NCBI RefSeq assembly: GCF_000003195.3
Contig: NC_012875.2
Span: forward strand, 16,748,398-16,812,397
Source: Sorghum bicolor
Lineage: Eukaryota > Streptophyta > Magnoliopsida > Poales > Poaceae
Length of the DNA stretch: 64,000 nt
Reading direction: 5' to 3'
In this document: positions 46,201-57,198 of the stretch, piece by piece
Position numbering within the stretch: position 1 is the stretch's first letter
How the letters are laid out: each line of letters begins with the position of its first letter
Notes under the pieces: generated by a model
What the model was told of the DNA's origin: nothing
Seen by the model: the letters and a program-made list of their open reading frames with translations, nothing else
The model's database searches: none
Position numbers and translations under genes: made by a program

Positions 46201-47030
46201 AAAAAATAAACGAGGAAATAAAAAGGGGCAAGTGCCCGGAACCTCGAAAGAAAGAAAAAGTGAGAAGAGAGGTAAAAATGGACAAGTGTCCGACAGTAGA
46301 ATTAGGGGTACAAGATACCCACCTGAGAGGAAAGAAAAAGAAGAGCATCTCATTCTCCTTATAAAGTTTCAAAAAGCAAGGAAGGTATGTATCCCCTCAA
46401 AAGAGCAAAAGTAGAATTAGACTTCCACCATTACCACCATTATCACCATACACCATTCATTCGCCACACATGCACATCTTGATTTGGCTTAATGATTTGT
46501 TTCTTTGGATCCATGGTTTGACTATACAATAAATGTCTTGTAAGTATGTATATTTTATCTCCCACCTATGAGCTCCAGATATTAAAGCCTTATTAGAGTA
46601 GGGTGAGAGAGAAGGCAATGTCACTATGCCTTATACCACAAATACCACATATCTTGAGAGAAGGCATATACCATCACTGCCTTGGTAAGGATCCAGAAAT
46701 ACCACAAAAGAGAGATTTAGAGAGTCATATAAGGAATCTCTGAGTTTTATTTGAAAATCTGCAAAAAAAACTCCAGAGCTATAACTGATCAAGAATAAGA
46801 GACATGGCACTTGGCTAGACTGTTCTATCTTTTAACTGCTCAAGATGGAAGTGACGGTTACAAGTCCCATAGTGAAAGGTAAAGTAAGTAAGTTTTAAGT
46901 CTTGACAGTTTACTCTAACTCAGAGATAAGACCTCATTTAAAAAGCATGTGTACCGTCAACTTTTAAAAATATTGCAACAACTTCTGATCCATCGCTGAG
47001 ATTATCCTTGCTCAGGGACGAGCAAGAGTT
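43246..47030 (+). other. Long non-coding internal region of element A
   Basis: About 3.8 kb without supported genes. Colinear, inverted, with element C except that the C segment around the protease remnants (about 30300-31760) is mostly absent here. Polypurine-tract-like motifs AAGCTTGGGGGAG occur at 43675-43687 and, as CAGCTTGGGGGAGAG, at 45376-45390, ahead of the real tract. An A-rich stretch lies at 46190-46260. Short ORFs on both strands are copies of shadows in C. Confidence 0.7.
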
Positions 47031-47045
47031 AAGCTTGGGGGAGTT
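47031..47045 (+). other. Polypurine tract of element A
   Basis: AAGCTTGGGGGAGTT directly before the 3' LTR start TGTTGACGG. Standard priming site for plus-strand synthesis; it confirms the plus orientation. Confidence 0.88.
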
Positions 47046-48384
47046 TGTTGACGGTCCTTAAGTATCAAATTTAATTATCAAATAAACAAAGAAAAGGATC
47101 CAAATGAAATCAACAACTAGACTTAGGGTTTTATCTGATAGAATTCCACGAGTTTTGGTGTTTGTCTATTTCTGCAGGGGGTTATCAGAAAATACGGAAG
47201 AAAGGCCCACACGTCGGGATTACATAGAGATATTAACGTGCCACGCAATTATCTTACATCTAGAAGACTCCAGAAGCCACGGGAAGAAAGCGGAGGCCGA
47301 GAGGGGCCAGAGGCAGGGCGCCCGCCCTGTTTCCCTGGGCGCCCGCCCTCTGTTGGAGTCCAAATACGACTCTATTTCTCGGGAGATCTCCACCGACCTA
47401 AAGGATCAAGGATAACCGTTCAATCTATGTCGGTTTGATCCAACGGCCCATATTCACTTGAGGGGACTATAAAACCAGACCCCCTGGCCCCTGGAGGAGG
47501 CACCCCTTGTTAATTATTCATTATTCATAGACAGAGCAAAAGCTAGGGTTTAGAGATGAGAGCTCTCCTCTCTTCTCTAAACTAGAGTAGATCTAGATAG
47601 TAGCGAGATGGAGAGCGAAGGAGGATTAGAGGAGAGGCCGGCCTGTCGGTTCTTCGTCCGGTTGTACTTCGTCAGGATCAAGCTCTAATCAAGCTTGCTC
47701 ATGGGATGACTCTAGTAATCTACTTCAAATTCATTATGCAATTACTAATCATGTATGTTCTGCTTCACAACTCTTTTGAGTACTTCAATCTATAGGACGC
47801 TATAGGTTAAAGTTGTAGTATAGGTGTAAGCGTGGTGCTTAGACCTAGATTACTTGTGGATATACCCTGTCTAGCTGGATCGTGTGGTAGGCCGCGTAGG
47901 TTACAGTTACGTTGGTCCTCTGTAGTCCACCTCTCGTTAGCAGGACGGGTAGAGTTTATCGGCCTATGGATAAACATCATTTGTGGTGTAATCTTATCAC
48001 GTGGTTCGTCCCAGACATAGACATACCCCTTTGATGTAGAGAAACCATAGTTATCCTCTCTATTCTGCTACCATCGCCCATATACTAGAATTGCTCTACT
48101 CTCTATTCCCATATTATCACCCATTGTTATCTTACCTTTAATATTGTTCTTATTCAATTCTACCATCTTTCTTATTCACACCTATCTATCTATTTTGGTT
48201 AAGTTAGAGCGTAGTTGGTTTTCCCGTTTCCCTGGGGATACGATAAAACCTTTAACCGGGTAAAAGCTTCAACGGTATCCGTACGCTTGCGGATTATCTG
48301 TGTGCGTATAAATACCATAGTACACTCTAGTGCCATGCTGGGGATGACAACCTAGTATTCAAGTGGTGTTAGCATGTGTCAACA
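47046..48384 (+). mobile_element. 3' LTR of element A
   Basis: 1339 bp, TGTTGACGGTCCTTAAG to GCATGTGTCAACA, colinear with 40506-41843 with a modest number of single-base differences (for example TCGTCC for TCCTCC near 47655). TATAAAA is at 47468-47474. Close LTR similarity implies a relatively recent insertion. Confidence 0.93.
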
Positions 48385-50808
48385 GACGTGATCGCTGCTG
48401 CCTTGTTTTGGGCTGGTTGAGAGCCCCGCTCCGTCGGCAATCATCACGTGAAGCATAGACGTGATCCCTGTCTACAAAACTGCCATCGCTGATCTATGGT
48501 AGGAGAAATCCAATCTCGCCACTCTCTGCTTCAATGTCGACATCGCTGTTCCTCGTCTGATGTTGGTGACGAAATCTATGTGCCTCCTGTTAGTTTCCTC
48601 TCCGTGATCTGTACCCTACTTGCTTCATTGAGACTATACGATCATCAGTTTTTGCCAGTTGCCTAGTAATAACAGTCGGACATGAAGGAAGCACCGCCGG
48701 TTATTTTTCACGATTGGTTCATTCATGGCTGGCCGGGCGGCAATGACACCAGGAGTTGCAGTCACTCAAACCCTGTTGTACGTGACTATGAGAGATCACG
48801 TGAAGAAGCTAAGTGACTTTCCCTCAATCTTTCAAGTCTTCTCGTAGAAATACAGATCCTTGCAATTTAGTTTTAGCATCTTTTATCTCAAGCTGTTTAT
48901 CTGGCTAGCATCGTTCCAGCCCGTTCCTTTTGTATTTCATTTGCGACAACGTAGAACCTACATGTTAGTCATAGTTTAATCGTTTTAATTCCGTTTTGTT
49001 TCGTTCAAGTTGCGTTAGATTCGTGTCGTCGCGTTCTATCTTTTAGTACCAACATTTATGATGTATTTGAATTCTGAATTTATTGATTTAAATGTAATTT
49101 GTTTATTATTTGTTAAATAGCTTTCCAATTAATATCAATGTCTAGTATAATTACTTTTTATTGCGTTGTGACCATGCCGACTTTAAGTTATGTGTTAGCA
49201 ACGATGTTTGTCATGTTGTGAGTTTATGAATTTAATTAATCATATTAATTTAATTTATGCTTATATAATATCTTATTGAATTAAAAGTGACATAGGTTTA
49301 TATTTTCAATCTTTATAAATAAATAAACAAGTATTAACATAAGTAATAATAATTTAAATGTTTCTTAATTATAGTAGTTTGGGTAAACAAAAAATTGTGC
49401 AACTAGTATGATTAATGTTTGTCTCATGTCTCTTAATTTATTAAAAGCAACTTAAGTCTATAACTCTAGTATTTCATAAATAAATGTTAATATGGTTAAT
49501 AGCAATAGAAAGGCCTGTTTATTTATGACCTACAAAATTCAATCTTGAATTATAGATGTTCTCGTTTAGCTTTTATCACATGTTCTAGGTTTTCTAAACT
49601 ATAAATATATATATGGCTTAAATGATATATAATTATTTGTAATAAAATATAACTAAGTTTTAACTCCGGCTTTAAAATCAATCTAATTTGATTAATTCCA
49701 CTTTAGAATATTTCACTAAAATATCCATCATTTGGTTTCACTAGAAAAGAATAAATACCCTTCCTAGTCTTTTGTCTTTTTTTTTATTTGTAGGCAGTCA
49801 TGATAGTCACATCCTTTTTAACGATAGCTCCATTCTCGGTGTTTTCTTGCGCTCTCGTGACCTTAGCATCGATCCATGCCGTTTAGTGCGCTATCCGTTC
49901 AAGATTTTCTTTTGATTGGTGTGTTGTTCTTAGTTTCTTTTATTTATTGCTTGTATGTTTGCCTATGTTTGGTTGCTGCGATCTGCGAGTAGACGAGAAC
50001 CGGTTGTGACTGCTGAAGATCAGAAGGTGATGACTGAAAGCTAATGATGTGAGAATCGAGGAAGTGTTCAAGGCAAGTATAACTTGGGATCATCCTTGTT
50101 ACCTATTCACTTATAAATACACATATGCATCATATGCATGCTTTCACCTTGTCGACCTTAGCAAAATCATAGATGATTGTTACCTGGATTCCTTGCTACC
50201 TACTTGATATGCATTTGGTGTAGATGTGCTAGTGCTTGATATAATCCATGATATTGTAAGATGATTAATAGCTATGCGATGAACGTTAAAAGATGACAAA
50301 TAACTATATGAGATCTTGTCTGTAAGTGATCACCGATACAACAGTGCAGCCATGAGGGCTATAACGGCTCTGGTTTTAGCTCAGTATGAAGACCTTTTCT
50401 AGCTTGTTAGAGGTTACCCGAGAGGGCGGAGGGGCTGAACCGTTTTGGGTATAGTGCGAGGCCCTGTCCTTATGTGTATAGGTTGCGCGTCATTGTGCCA
50501 TTTGGAAGGGGGTATCTATATCTGCGCGCAAAGGAAACCTTGCGGCCCTAACATGTTAGACGAACTTTTGAAAGGCTTCATAGTGATCCCTGCCGACCTC
50601 CCTAGAAAGGGGGTTAAGAGACTAGCTACCTCGGGCGAAAGGGTAAATCATGACTCATGGGTAAAGATGTACAACCTCTGCAGAGTGTTAAAACTAGTAT
50701 ACTAGCCGTGCTCACGGTTACGAGCGGCCTTGGGGGTTCTTGCTGTGACGACGATGAGCTTGTTAAGTTGTTATGTTCATTTGATTATCGTTTATGCTGA
50801 GAATTAAT

Positions 50809-52055
50809 CACTACTACACAACTGTTAACTGTGACGGGCACTTTACATTTACCGTAGCGGGCATTGGCGTCCGACATGAATGAAAGGTCACGGTTAATCG
50901 TGGCCTCACCGTGGCGGGCGTCTGTGCCCGCTGCGGAAAATGGAATTACCGCAGCGGGCAACATAAGGTGCCCGCTACGGTTAATCCCATTAACCGCAGC
51001 GGACATCTTATGTTGCCTGTCGCGGTTAATCCCATTAACCGCTGCGGGCGCCTTATGTTAACCGTCACGGTTAATGATTTAAAAAACAAAAAAAAAATAG
51101 ACAGGCCCGCCGAGCCCATCTAGGGGCCCGACGAGCCCATCCAGATTGTTGCCGCCGCCGCTAGGGAAACCCTAGCGCCGCCGGTCAAGGTCGTCGCCGT
51201 CGTCGTCCATGGATCCGCTCTAATCCACCTTCTCACGCTGGAACCCATTGCCCCCCACATAGGAGGGAGAGCCACGACCCCCGCCGCCACCGGAGATGGG
51301 CATGACCGGCCTCCACCTCCTAGATCTGGCTCGTGGTGGCTCCTTCACCGGATCTGGAAAGAGAGAAGGAAGAATAGTGAGATGAGTGAAAAAGAGAGGG
51401 AGATCGGGAGGGCGCGAGCGGCGATGACGACTAGGTACGCACCTGGATGTTCATGGCCTTCTTGTTGGTCTCCAGCTAGCTGCCTGCAAGCAAACACAGA
51501 GACAAAATCGATGGACGAAGTCAAATCATATGAGGATTGGATGGTAAGGTGAGCAAGGGAGGAGGAGGAATCGGGGTAGGGATGGATGGGGATAGATGTG
51601 CCTTTGGAGGCCTTGTTCTTCTCGGTGTTCCTCTCCTCCGGCTCCTCCTTGGTGCCCTTGCTGTTTCTGCGAGAGAAGAGAGAAGAGTCGAGTCGCGAGT
51701 GGCGAAGGAAGGAAGGGACTGGGCTGCTTCTCTCTTTCCAGCGGTTCATTTAAAGTGCTCATCCACTGAGAATAATTTACTGTGGCGGGCATAATAGGTT
51801 GCCCGCTGCGGTAAATTGATTTACTGCAGCGGGCATCATAATACGTCCGCCACGGAAAATATATATTTTCCGTGGCGGACGTATTAAGATGCCCGTTGCG
51901 GTAAACCGATTTACCGCAGCGGGCAAAAATATCCGTCACAGTTAATTAAAAGTGTCCGCTGCGGTAAATCGCACGATTTACCAAAGCAGGCAAAAAACAC
52001 GCCCGCCACGGAGTGAACAATAGCAACGTCATGGAAGTTCATTTCTGTAGTAGTG
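50809..52055. mobile_element. Small non-autonomous CACTA element (1.25 kb), TSD AAT
   Basis: Ends CACTACTACA / TGTAGTAGTG, flanked by AAT at 50806-50808 and 52056-52058. The empty site GAGAATTAATTATGC is present at about 56711 in the other LTR of B. Both subterminal regions (50835-51075 and 51778-52015) are packed with direct and inverted copies of motifs like ACCGCAGCGGGC and CCGCTGCGGTTAA. No transposase. A 3-bp duplication with CACTA ends fits CACTA; the ends do not fit PIF/Harbinger. Confidence 0.93.
51110..51750 (-). other. Possible captured gene fragment inside the small CACTA element
   Basis: The non-repetitive core differs from the subterminal arrays. On the minus strand, codons around 51660-51590 read KGTKEEPEERNTEKNKASKG. 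Then an AG/GT-bounded piece (about 51485-51443: TTGCAG, exon, CAGGTGCGTACC) can read LETNKKAMNIQ. The left end has AAACCCTAGCGCCGCCG, common in grass leader sequences. This could be part of a host gene picked up by the transposon. No family recognised, and the exon model is inference. Confidence 0.35.
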
Positions 52056-52532
52056 AATTATGCTTACATTTGATCATATGATTACCGGATTATTTATGCT
52101 ACCTTGACATTTGCTATTAATTATGAACATGTTATCCACTATTAAAAGCTAAATGCAGTCAAACCAGTGTCAGCTATTTGAGCCTCATGAACCCCTGGTT
52201 ATACTTGTTGAGTATGATATGTGCTCACTCTTGCTATTTCTCACCACTCCAGTTTACTAGTAAGAGTTGATCAGAAGAGCGATGAAATCATGAAGGATGT
52301 TCTCAAAATACAAGAAGTGCTAGGCATATGTTACCCCCAGTCAACCGTCCCTGTGAAGATTGAAACCGAAGATTAGTTACCATTCTGATACTATGATGTA
52401 AGTGTTAATTATAAGTATGTTTTCATTATGTAACATTGTTTCTGATACTGTTCCTTTCTGTTGTTGTATGTGTGGACTTCCTAGGCACACATATAGCTAG
52501 CTAGGTTTTGTTCTCTAAAACCGGGTGTGACA

Positions 52533-53678
52533 GATTGGTATCAAAGCAGTGTTGACTGTAGGACATATGCCTAGATAGCACTAGTCGATTTCTAAACAGT
52601 ACTTTACTATAAAACTATTTTTATATCCCTTGACTCTTTGATTTTGATTATTTCTCAATCCTAGTATTGTTGTATCCCCTCTTTGCTAGCTTCCTTTGAG
52701 CTATTACTGCTGACTCCTTTGGTTTTTTCTTTATGTAATTTTACTAAAAGTTTTATGATCCTACCTCATTCAAAAATACGATAGCCTTTTATCATCTCTC
52801 ATTTGCCCTTAGATGACCAGCAATGTTGAAGAAACACGTGTAGAATCGATGATGTGTTGTGTGCTTGTCTTGTTTGGTGTGCTGCTTGTGTGTCGTCTAT
52901 GTTCTTATGTTTTGAAAAAGGCCTGATAGGTATCGTCTTGGGAAGTAGCTCGATCTTGTTAAGTGGGGTAGCGTCCGCTACCGTCATCTATCTCGAGTTT
53001 CAAGACATGAAAATCTAATAATCAATTTTGAGGCCTGATAGGTATCGTCTTGGGAAGTAGCTCGATCTTGTTAAGTGGGGTAGCGTCCGCTACCGTCATC
53101 TATCTCAAGTTTCAAGACATGAAAATCTAAAAATCAATTTTATTCTTCTTGTATATCAAACTTTATCTTTTCTATATTAATCTTCATCTTCCTTTGCTCT
53201 TTTATTAGTCTTTGTCCCCTGACCGTTTACCTTATCATATAATGATCTAAAGGTCAACTTCATCCTTTTAGTCTACTTTTCTTGTCATCAATCTTTGTGT
53301 TTCTTGTGATCGATCATTATTTTTTAAGTATCCCTAGTCAGTCTACAGTTATTTTATCAACTCTCATTATAGAGCTCGAAATAACATTGAAGAACTTATC
53401 AATCCTTGCTAATTTTTAATCTTTCATCATAACTCTCATAATCTTGAATCAAGGAACTCTGAGCACTATAAGATGTATCTTTATCTTTTATATTATCTCT
53501 CGCTGATCTTCACTCCTTGACTTTAAACCTCATAATGTGAAGATCCGTGATCAACTTTTATTTTTTTTAATCTTCCTTGATCTTTCTTTTTCTACCTATG
53601 CTGATCTTGAATCCTTTGATCTCATGTCATAAATCCCGAACGAATCTCGGGACGAGATTCCTGTTAAGTGGGGTAGAT
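52533..53678 (+). other. Internal region of element B with primer sites and a 112-bp duplication
   Basis: The primer-binding site TGGTATCAAAGC (52536-52547) is one base off the common TGGTATCAGAGC (initiator Met tRNA). The segment starting GCCTGATAGGTATCGTCTTG at 52921 is repeated at 53033, a 112-base tandem duplication. Each copy contains GTTAAGTGGGGTAG, nearly identical to the polypurine tract before the 3' LTR (53663-53678). CGGGACGAGATTC just before the tract is a chromovirus pol-end-like remnant. No ORF above 62 codons; nothing encoding gag or pol. Confidence 0.85.
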
Positions 53679-56600
53679 TGTCACACCCCAAAATTTTTGA
53701 TTTTGGGTTGTGCATAGAAAACACTAAACAAAATAAATAGATTTAATATTTGTATAAAATTTACCAATTTAGTTTGAGTTGGTACAAATTTAGTTGCAGG
53801 AAAATGTTATTTTTTTCACAACCTAAATATCAATTTGAACTTTTCTAAAATTATTTTATTCATGAATTTATTTAATTTCAAAAATAAGAAAAAAAATCTT
53901 TTTATCAGCTCTAAATAATTTATGTTGCACCACTTTGTCTTATCAATCGACTAGGTTGGCACCTATTCACGTATTCATTCAATTTTGGGCCTACGGAAGG
54001 TCTAGCTTTTGGGACCGCTGTTGTATCGCTGCCTGATGGCCAAGTGCTATCTCATCTTAACCGTATTGTAACTAATGACAAGTTCGAGTCACATGCGGCT
54101 GCGTTGTCGTTTTGATCCATATGTGACAGATTCCTCCTTGGCATGTCTATAATAGGGGCAACCTGCAGCCATCGTTGCATCTAAAAATTCCACAAAGTCT
54201 ATGCCCTAGCCCCTACCGCTGCAAGTGCCCAACTAAGCAACTTTGTTACCGGCGAAGTTCAACGGCCGGCCTCCGCGTCCACGCGAGGGACGTGATCGCT
54301 GCTGCCTTGTTTTGGGCTGGCTGAGAGCCCCGCTCCGTCGTCAATCATCACGTGAAGCATAGACGTGATCCCCATCTACAAGACTGCCATCGCTGATCTA
54401 TCGTAGGAGAAATCCAATCTCGCCACTCTCTGCTTCAATGTCGACATCGCTGTTCCTCGTATGATGTTGGTGAGGACATCTATGTGCCTCCTGTTAGTTT
54501 CCTCTCCGTGATCTGTACCCTACTTGCTTCATTGAGACTATACGATCATCAGTTGTTGCCCAGCATGCAGTTGCCTAGTAATAACAGTCGGACATGAAGG
54601 AAGCACCGCAGGGTATTTTTCACGATTGGTTCATTCATGGCTGGCCGGGCGGCAATGACACCAGGAGTTGCAGTCACTCAAACCCTGTTGTACGTGACTA
54701 TGAGAGATCACGTGAAGAAGCTAAGTGACTTTCTCTCAATCTTTCAAGTCTTCTCGTAGAAATACAGATCCTTGCAATCTAGTTTTAGCATCTTTTATCT
54801 CAAGCTGTTTATCTGTCTAGCATCGTTCCAGCCCGTTCCTTTTGTATTTCATTTGCGACAACGTAGAACCTACATGTTAGTCATAGTTTAATCGTTTTAA
54901 TTCCGTTTTGTTTCTTTCAAGTTGCGTTAGATTCATGTAGTCGCTTTCTATCTTTTAGTACCAACATTTATGATGTATCTGAATTCTGAATTTATTGATT
55001 TAAATGTAATTTGTTTAGTATTTGTTAAATAGCTTTCCAATTAAAATCAATGTAGAGGTATAATTCCTTTTTATTGCGTTGTGACCATTCCGACTTTAAG
55101 CTATGTGTTAGCAACGATGTTTGTCATGTTGTGAGTTTATGAATTTAATTAATCATATTAATTTGATTTATGCTTATATAATATCTTATTCAATTAAAAG
55201 TGACATAGGTTTATATTTTCAATCTTTATAAATAAATAAATAAGTATTAACATAAGTAATAATAACTTAAATGTTTCTTAATTATAGTAGTTTGGGTAAA
55301 CATAAATTGTGCAACTAATATGATTAATGTTTATCTCATGTCTTTTAATTTATTAAAAGCATCTTAAGTCTATAACTCTAGTATTTCATAAATAAATGTT
55401 AATATGGTTAATAGCAATAGAAAGGCCTGTTTATTTATGACCTACAAAATTCAATCTTGAATTATGGATGTTCTCGTTTAGCTTTTATCACATGTTCTAG
55501 GTTTTCTAAACTATAAATATATATATGGCTTAAATGATATATAATTATTTGTAATAAATATAACTAAGTTTTAACTCCGGCTTCAAAATCAATCTAATTT
55601 GATTAATTCCACTTTAGAATATTTCACTAAAATATCCATCATTTGGTTTCACTAGAATAGAATAAATACCCTTCCTAGTCTTTTGTCTTTTTTTTTATTT
55701 GTAGGCAGTCATGATAGTCACATCCTTTTTAACAATAGCTCCATTCTCGGTGTTTTCTTGCGCTCTCGTGACCTTAGCATCGATCCATGCCGTTTAGTGC
55801 GCTATCTGTTAAAGATTTTCTTTTGATTGGTGTGTTGTTCTTAGTTTCTTTTATTTATTGCTTGTATGTTTGCCTATGTTTGGTTGCTGCGATCTGCGAG
55901 TAGACGAGAACCGGTTGTGACTGCTGAAGATCAGAAGGTGATGACTGAAAGCTGATGATGTGAGAATCGAGGATGTGTTTAAGGCAAGTATAACTTGGGA
56001 TCATCCTTGTTACCTATTCACTTATAAATACACATATGCATCATATGCATGCTTTCACCTTGTCGACCTTAGCAAAATCATAGATGATTGTTACCTGGAT
56101 TCCTTGCTACCTACTTGATATGCATTTGGTGTAGATGTGCTAGTGCTTGATATAATCCATGATCTTGTAAGATGATTAATAGCTATGCAATGAACGTTAA
56201 AAGATCACAAATAACTATATGAGATCTTGTCTGTAAGTGATCACCGAGACAACAGTGCAGCCATAAGGGCTATAATGGCTCTGGCTTTAGCTCAGTATGA
56301 AGACCTTTTCTAGCTTGTTAGAGGTTACCCGAGAGGGCAGAGGGGCTGAACCGTTTTGGGTATAGTGCGAGCCCCTGTCCTTATGTGTATAGGCTGCGCG
56401 TCATTGTGCCATTTGGAAGGGGGGTATCTATATCTGCACGCAAAGGAAACCTTGCGACCCTAACATGTTAGACGAACTTTTGAAAGGCTTTATAGTGATC
56501 CCTGCCGACCTCCCTAGGAAGGGGGTTAAGAGACTAGCTACCTCGGACGAAAGGGTAAATCATGACTCATGGGTAAAGATGTACAACCTCTGCAGAGTGT

Positions 56601-57193
56601 TAAAACTAGTGTACTAGCCGTGCTCACGGTTAAGAGCGGCCTTGGGGGTTCTTGCTGCGACGACGATGAGCTTGTTATGTTGTTATGTTCATTTGATTAT
56701 CGTTTATGCTGAGAATTAATTATGCTTACATTTGATCATGTTATTATCGGATTATTTATGCTACTTTGACATTTGCTATTAATTATGAACATGCTATCCA
56801 CTATTAAAAGCTAAATGCAGTCAAACCAGTGTCAGCTATTTGAGCCTCATGAACCCCTGGTTATACTTGTTGAGTACGATATGTGCTCACTCTTGCTATT
56901 TCCCACCACTCCAGTTTACTAGTAAGAGTTGATCAGAAGAGCGATGGAATCATGAAGGATGTTCTCAAAATACAAGAAGTGCTAGGCATATGTTACCTCA
57001 GTTAACCGTCCCTGTGAAGATTGAAACCGAAGATTAGTTACCGTTCCAATACTATGACGTAAGTGTTAATTATAAGTATGTTTCCGTTATGTAACATTGT
57101 TTCTGATACTGTTTCTTTCTATTGTTGTATGTGTGGACTTCCTGGGCACACATATAGCTAGCCTGGTTTTGTTCTCTAAAACCGGGTGTGACA
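53679..57193 (+). mobile_element. 3' LTR of element B (uninterrupted)
   Basis: 3515 bp, TGTCACACCCCAAAATTTT to CCGGGTGTGACA. It serves as the empty-site reference for both insertions in the 5' LTR (GACGT at about 54290, AAT at about 56716). AT-rich core, no supported ORF. Its length is unusually large relative to the 1146-bp interior. Confidence 0.93.
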
Positions 57194-57198
57194 ATCTT

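Larger units (their letters stand above)
40506..48384 (+). mobile_element. Element A: Tat/Ogre-like Ty3 retrotransposon with gag only, inserted in B
   Basis: GACGT is duplicated at 40501-40505 and 48385-48389. The empty site (GCGAGGGACGTGATCGCTGC) is present intact at about 54285 in the other LTR of B. Two near-identical LTRs (40506-41843, 47046-48384), a primer-binding site complementary to tRNA-Arg and a polypurine tract are in place. The 5.2-kb internal region has a gag with two stops and no protease, reverse transcriptase or integrase. It is a non-autonomous member of the same family as C and D, in opposite orientation. Confidence 0.95.
39891..52532 (+). mobile_element. 5' LTR of element B, interrupted by element A and a small CACTA element
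   Basis: Native pieces are 39891-40505, 48390-50808 and 52059-52532, colinear with 53679-57193 at high identity throughout (scattered single-base differences and small indels). Breakpoints fall exactly at the duplicated GACGT and AAT. The AT-rich core (48960-49800) includes CTATAAATATATATATGG (about 49598), a possible TATA region. ORFs such as 50445-50705 (86 codons) are not maintained in the other LTR and are not called. Confidence 0.9.
39891..57193 (+). mobile_element. Element B: large-LTR non-autonomous retrotransposon, inserted in D
   Basis: ATCTT is duplicated at 39886-39890 and 57194-57198. LTRs start TGTCACACCCCAAAATTTT and end AAAACCGGGTGTGACA. The 3' LTR is 3515 bp. The 5' LTR is about 3.5 kb after removing two insertions (element A and a CACTA element). 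The internal region is only 1146 bp and has a Met-tRNA-type primer-binding site and a polypurine tract but no protein gene. This is the layout called LARD (large retrotransposon derivative). LTR ends and tract resemble Tekay/Del chromoviruses, the probable source of its enzymes. Confidence 0.93.

Noticed and set aside
50445..50705. 86-codon ORF in element B LTR
   Set aside because: Not maintained in the matching 3' LTR (about 56330-56620) because of indels; part of non-coding LTR.
50806..52058. PIF/Harbinger interpretation of the 3-bp duplication
   Set aside because: The ends are CACTA...TAGTG and the duplication is AAT rather than TAA/TTA, which fits CACTA better.
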